In this document: positions 33,541-36,809 of the stretch, piece by piece
Numbering within the stretch: the stretch's first letter is position 1
Layout of the letters: the number at the start of each line of letters is the position of its first letter
Made by a program: the position numbers and the translations under genes
Assembly: GCA_021373185.1 (NCBI GenBank)
Contig: JAJFTF010000009.1
Coordinates: forward strand, 1 to 36,809
DNA length: 36,809 nt
DNA from: Betaproteobacteria bacterium
Lineage (GTDB): Bacteria; Pseudomonadota; Gammaproteobacteria; Burkholderiales; Sulfuricellaceae
Direction of reading: 5' to 3'
The notes under the pieces: model-generated
Seen by the model: only the letters and a program-made list of their open reading frames with translations
The model's database searches: none
Told to the model about the DNA's origin: nothing

Positions 33541-33739
33541 GCCGCCTCGATTTTCCGCAAAGATCGGGAGCCGTCGGCTGCGGCTGTCTGAGCGCATCGC
33601 GCGAGTTTCCGTAGCCGCCCGGTCTTTGCGGAAAATCGAGGGAAGCCCGCAGGGCCGGCGCGGCGGGGTGTCTTTTTGTTTGGTTACTTCTATTTTGGAC
33701 AAGCAAAATAAAGTAACCTGCTGCCGGGCAGCCCCCGGC
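33541..33739 (-). repeat. Structured repeat element, copy R (inverted)
   Basis: Read on the minus strand from GCCGGGGGCTGCCCGGC (33739 down to 33723). The first stem is GGTTACTTTATTTTG / CAAAATA(G)AAGTAACC, then GGCCC-TGC-GGGC, then CTTCCCT. The long-range stem is here CGATTTTCCGCAAAG / CTTTGCGGAAAATCG, enclosing GCGC-GAT-GCGC and the same TCAGACAGCCGCAGCCGAC. Stems that differ from copy L in sequence keep pairing. Confidence 0.8.
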
Positions 33740-33808
33740 ATCTAAGCAGCAGCGCGTAGCGCACACAAAGCTTACTACCAGTTCCGCCAGAGATGAAGAA
33801 TCAATCCC

Positions 33809-33845
33809 ATTGCACACCAACCAATTCCAATGGCATCATGAGTGC
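33809..33845. repeat. 37-nt direct repeat, copy 2
   Basis: Second copy of the repeat at 32639-32675, with two differences. It lies 43 nt before the lipoprotein gene. Confidence 0.9.
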
Positions 33846-33887
33846 TGGATTTACCGTACACAAACTTTAATCTCAAGGATCACAAGA

Positions 33888-34217
33888 ATGTTCAAACAAA
33901 TTATTTATTTTGGTTTCGTCTCAACGCTCGTTGCATGCTCTTCGATGCACTCAAGTGACAGCAGCAACGTTAAATATAAAGATAACCAAGTGGTTTCTGA
34001 AAATGAGTTTAATCACGATCTTCTGACCTGTAACACTCGCTACAAAAGCCACCTATCGTCACCCCTTGTTCTAGAGCCAAAAAGCAAAGAAGAGTTCTTT
34101 CGGTCTTGCCTTGGCTCCCTTGGGTACCAAGAAAAAGGCGCTTCGACTGAAGACAAAAGACAATTTGTTTTCAATTTTAAGGAAATCGAGTTCAATCTTA
34201 TAAAACTGAACAAATGA
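33888..34217 (+). CDS. Small lipoprotein of unknown function
   Basis: Protein of 109 residues from the ATG at 33888, preceded by AAGGA at 9 nt. It has a short lipoprotein signal with lipobox L-V-A-C (Cys at about 16), then a polar mature part with two further Cys (T-C-N-T-R and R-S-C-L-G). The frame extends 26 codons upstream into the direct repeat, but that extension lacks a ribosome-binding site and would hide the signal peptide. The coding region is clearly richer in A+T than its neighbours, suggesting transfer from another source. No known family recognised. Confidence 0.65.
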   Translation: MFKQIIYFGFVSTLVACSSMHSSDSSNVKYKDNQVVSENEFNHDLLTCNTRYKSHLSSPLVLEPKSKEEFFRSCLGSLGYQEKGASTEDKRQFVFNFKEIEFNLIKLNK

Positions 34218-34308
34218 ACTCTGCTCGACTTAATGAACAAACAGCTAATTTACACATATGGATTGGCCTAACAAGGCCGATCTAGCGATATGTGTCGGAG
34301 ATTCACAA

Positions 34309-34974
34309 ATGACTGATGTCGCCGAAAAGAAAAAAGCGCATTGCAATACCTGTGGTGGAGAGCGAACTCACCTTCTCTTGAACAAGATTATGAAAAGCGG
34401 AGAAGAACTAGTCGGCGACCAGTACCCGATTTCCTGGGGTGATACCTACTACGTCCTTGAGTGTGGCGGCTGTGAAAGTGTCAGATTGCTTCAAGAATCA
34501 TGGTTCAGCGAAGATACTGACTTCGAAGGTCATATCAATATTCACCAGACGTACTACCCGTCGTCGATCTTTCGACCATTACCACGCTGGTTTACTTCGC
34601 TGGATACAGAGTGGCACATAACCAAACTAGTGAAGGAAACATATCAGGCTCTTCAGAATGATGCCCCGTCTCTTGCTGCAATGGGTGTCCGAGCGATCAT
34701 TGAGGCAATCATGATCGACAAAGTTGGTGACAGTGGGACGTTCAAAGGAAATCTCAAAGCATTTCAAGCAAAGGGATATATCTCGTCCTTTCAACTCGAG
34801 AATCTGGAGGCGGCGCTAGAGTTGGGCCATGCCAGCATTCATCGAGGTTTTATACCGAAAAACCACCAGATTGAGGTTGCGCTCGACATATTGGAAAACT
34901 TAGTTCAGGGCTTGTACCTCCTCGAAAATAAAGCGAAGGCTACCGTTGAAGCTTTACCGAAGCGAGAGGTATAA
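34309..34974 (+). CDS. DUF4145-domain protein with N-terminal zinc-ribbon-like pairs
   Basis: Protein of 221 residues from the ATG at 34309, which has GGAG at 8 nt; the frame is open from an ATG at 34258. The N-terminus has C-N-T-C (12-15) and C-G-G-C (52-55), a two-pair zinc ribbon layout. The second half matches DUF4145, with S-L-A-A-M-G-V-R-A-I-I-E-A near 122. DUF4145 proteins occur as parts of restriction or other nucleic-acid systems and also alone; their activity is not known. Base composition is lower in G+C than the housekeeping genes, as for the lipoprotein gene just before it. Confidence 0.78.
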   Translation: MTDVAEKKKAHCNTCGGERTHLLLNKIMKSGEELVGDQYPISWGDTYYVLECGGCESVRLLQESWFSEDTDFEGHINIHQTYYPSSIFRPLPRWFTSLDTEWHITKLVKETYQALQNDAPSLAAMGVRAIIEAIMIDKVGDSGTFKGNLKAFQAKGYISSFQLENLEAALELGHASIHRGFIPKNHQIEVALDILENLVQGLYLLENKAKATVEALPKREV

Positions 34975-35103
34975 CCCGGCACCCAACCGGACCAGCGCGA
35001 AAAACCGCGCAGGGTCGGTGGTTTCGAACATTAAACAATATCGGGGCGATTCACCCCTACAAACCCACATTCTCTCCCCACCCAAAAATCCCAAAAATTC
35101 AGT

Positions 35104-35109
35104 TATAAT
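35104..35109 (+). promoter_or_regulatory. -10 element of the ahcY transcript
   Basis: A perfect TATAAT placed so that transcription would begin near 35117, immediately before the riboswitch aptamer (35119). The -35 region at the right spacing (CCCAAA) is weak. An imperfect hairpin (GGGGCGATTCACCCC) lies 55 nt further upstream. Confidence 0.6.
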
Positions 35110-35118
35110 TCAATCCAA

Positions 35119-35218
35119 CCGAGGAGCGCTGCAACGGATTTCGTCCGTCAGGCTCGGCTTCCAAACACCGCGCTTACCTGTATTTAACCCGTGCCGGACA
35201 CGGGATGCCAGGTGAGCG
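35119..35218 (+). ncRNA. S-adenosylhomocysteine (SAH) riboswitch upstream of ahcY
   Basis: The aptamer shows the SAH riboswitch consensus: CCGAG (35119-35123) pairs with CTCGG (35153-35157); the core GAGCGCTGCAACGGA is followed by TCCGTCAGGCTCGG; and AGCGC (35125-35129) pairs with GCGCT (35170-35174). The segment CGCTTACCTG (35171-35180) can instead pair with CAGGTGAGCG (35209-35218) around a hairpin CCCGTG/CACGGG. These two folds exclude each other, as in a switch. In this family SAH binding turns ahcY on. The expression platform between 35218 and the ribosome-binding site (AGGAG at 35250-35254) is not resolved. Confidence 0.9.
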
Positions 35219-35260
35219 ACACCCCCCGCATCCCCCCGGCCACATCGTTAGGAGCTCGCT

Positions 35261-36667
<1,407 letters not shown>

Positions 36668-36677
36668 TCAGGCTAGC

Positions 36678-36708
36678 GGCGAGAGGCAGGCAAAGCCTGC
36701 CTCTCGCC
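36678..36708 (+). other. Perfect hairpin between ahcY and metF
   Basis: A 14-bp stem, GGCGAGAGGCAGGC / GCCTGCCTCTCGCC, around AAA. No T-tract follows, so it is not a classic terminator; it may lower metF expression or protect the ahcY message. It begins 10 nt after the ahcY stop. Confidence 0.85.
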
Positions 36709-36735
36709 CATTGCCTATAGCCCATGGCCTGACTT

Positions 36736-36809
36736 ATGAAAAAACCCATACTCAGTTTCGAATTCTTCCCCCCCAAAACCCCGGACGGGATGGAAAAGCT
36801 GCGCGCCAC
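36736..36809 (+). CDS. metF: 5,10-methylenetetrahydrofolate reductase, 5' end (cut by window edge)
   Basis: The first 24 codons read M-K-K-P-I-L-S-F-E-F-F-P-P-K-T-P, the typical MetF N-terminus (S-F-E-F-F-P-P-K). MetF makes 5-methyltetrahydrofolate for homocysteine methylation. The gene follows ahcY by 68 nt on the same strand, as in many Betaproteobacteria, so it is likely in the same SAH-regulated unit. The rest lies beyond the window. Confidence 0.85.
   Translation, partial: MKKPILSFEFFPPKTPDGMEKLRA

Larger units (their letters stand above)
33154..33887. repeat. Gene-free repeat island between the membrane protein and lipoprotein genes
   Basis: No gene can be supported in these ~730 nt. 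The short open frames on both strands are composed of repeats (for example the R-S-D-S-R-S-R-R type peptide frames). It contains three hairpin-plus-tail units, two inverted copies of a ~215-nt structured element (33212-33420 and 33541-33739) and the second copy of the 37-nt direct repeat (33809-33845). Confidence 0.85.

Noticed and set aside
33810..33887. N-terminal 26-residue extension of the lipoprotein
   Set aside because: It runs through the direct repeat, has no ribosome-binding site, and would bury the lipoprotein signal peptide that follows the internal ATG.
34264..34310. Integron attC-like site from the GCCTAAC sequence before the DUF4145 gene
   Set aside because: Only one core-like heptamer is seen; no matching GTTRRRY partner or paired inner sites were found, and no integrase gene is present.
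36678..36708. Intrinsic terminator between ahcY and metF
   Set aside because: The stem is strong but no run of T follows, so I recorded it only as a hairpin.

Overview
The window looks like a chromosomal segment of a Betaproteobacterium, plausibly of the Nitrosomonadales/Gallionellaceae type. This rests on the housekeeping gene orders (dapF - DUF484 gene - xerC; hslV-hslU; ahcY-metF), the SAH riboswitch ahead of ahcY, and the kinds of dispersed repeats between genes. The genus is inferred, not proven. I see no tRNA, rRNA, CRISPR array or transposase gene.

Layout. 1-5127 (+): the end of a DUF294 nucleotidyltransferase gene, a DnaQ-type exonuclease, the ABC-F ATPase yheS and a CPA1 Na+/H+ antiporter. 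5198-15360 (-): read in transcription order, a type I restriction-modification locus runs hsdR, a DUF559 nuclease, hsdS, a BRO/DinD-like gene, hsdM and a 112-residue protein of unknown function. An MFS transporter and a D-2-hydroxyacid dehydrogenase follow. 15506-17509 (-): hslVU protease. 17747-21402 (-): a zinc/manganese uptake cluster (small His/Cys protein, outer-membrane barrel, binding protein, permease) with no ATPase gene. 21587-24554 (-): xerC, DUF484 gene, dapF and a CoA-binding protein. 24598-26407 (-): two LpxL-type acyltransferases. From 26419 (+): metK behind a probable SAM-II riboswitch, a conserved small protein, a deoxyinosine glycosylase and an Mla-type lipid transport operon (permease, ATPase, MCE protein, lipoprotein). 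32639-34974 is an accessory, repeat-rich interval with a membrane protein, a lipoprotein and a DUF4145 protein. The window ends with an SAH riboswitch, ahcY and the start of metF.

How genes work together. metK, ahcY and metF make, recycle and re-methylate the S-adenosylmethionine pool, and the two ends of this pathway appear to be controlled by different RNA sensors (SAM-II for metK, SAH for ahcY-metF). The Mla operon and the two acyltransferases both serve the outer envelope. The restriction locus carries two extra genes between its core subunits.

Most notable. (1) In the restriction operon a DUF559 nuclease gene sits exactly between two same-oriented copies of a ~95-102 nt palindromic element, and one copy supplies its ribosome-binding site. 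A third copy lies in frame inside hsdS as 34 extra codons. This looks like a repeat-nuclease cassette. (2) At 33212-33739 two inverted copies of a ~215-nt element keep the same scaffold but have different, compensating stem sequences, which argues for a structured, selected element. (3) Seven other intergenic inverted repeats share one architecture (arms of ~25-40 nt, often built of ~11-nt units, around a unique centre) but use at least five different unit sequences. (4) A 27-nt near-perfect palindrome inside the BRO-like gene recurs just upstream of its start, as expected of an autoregulatory operator.
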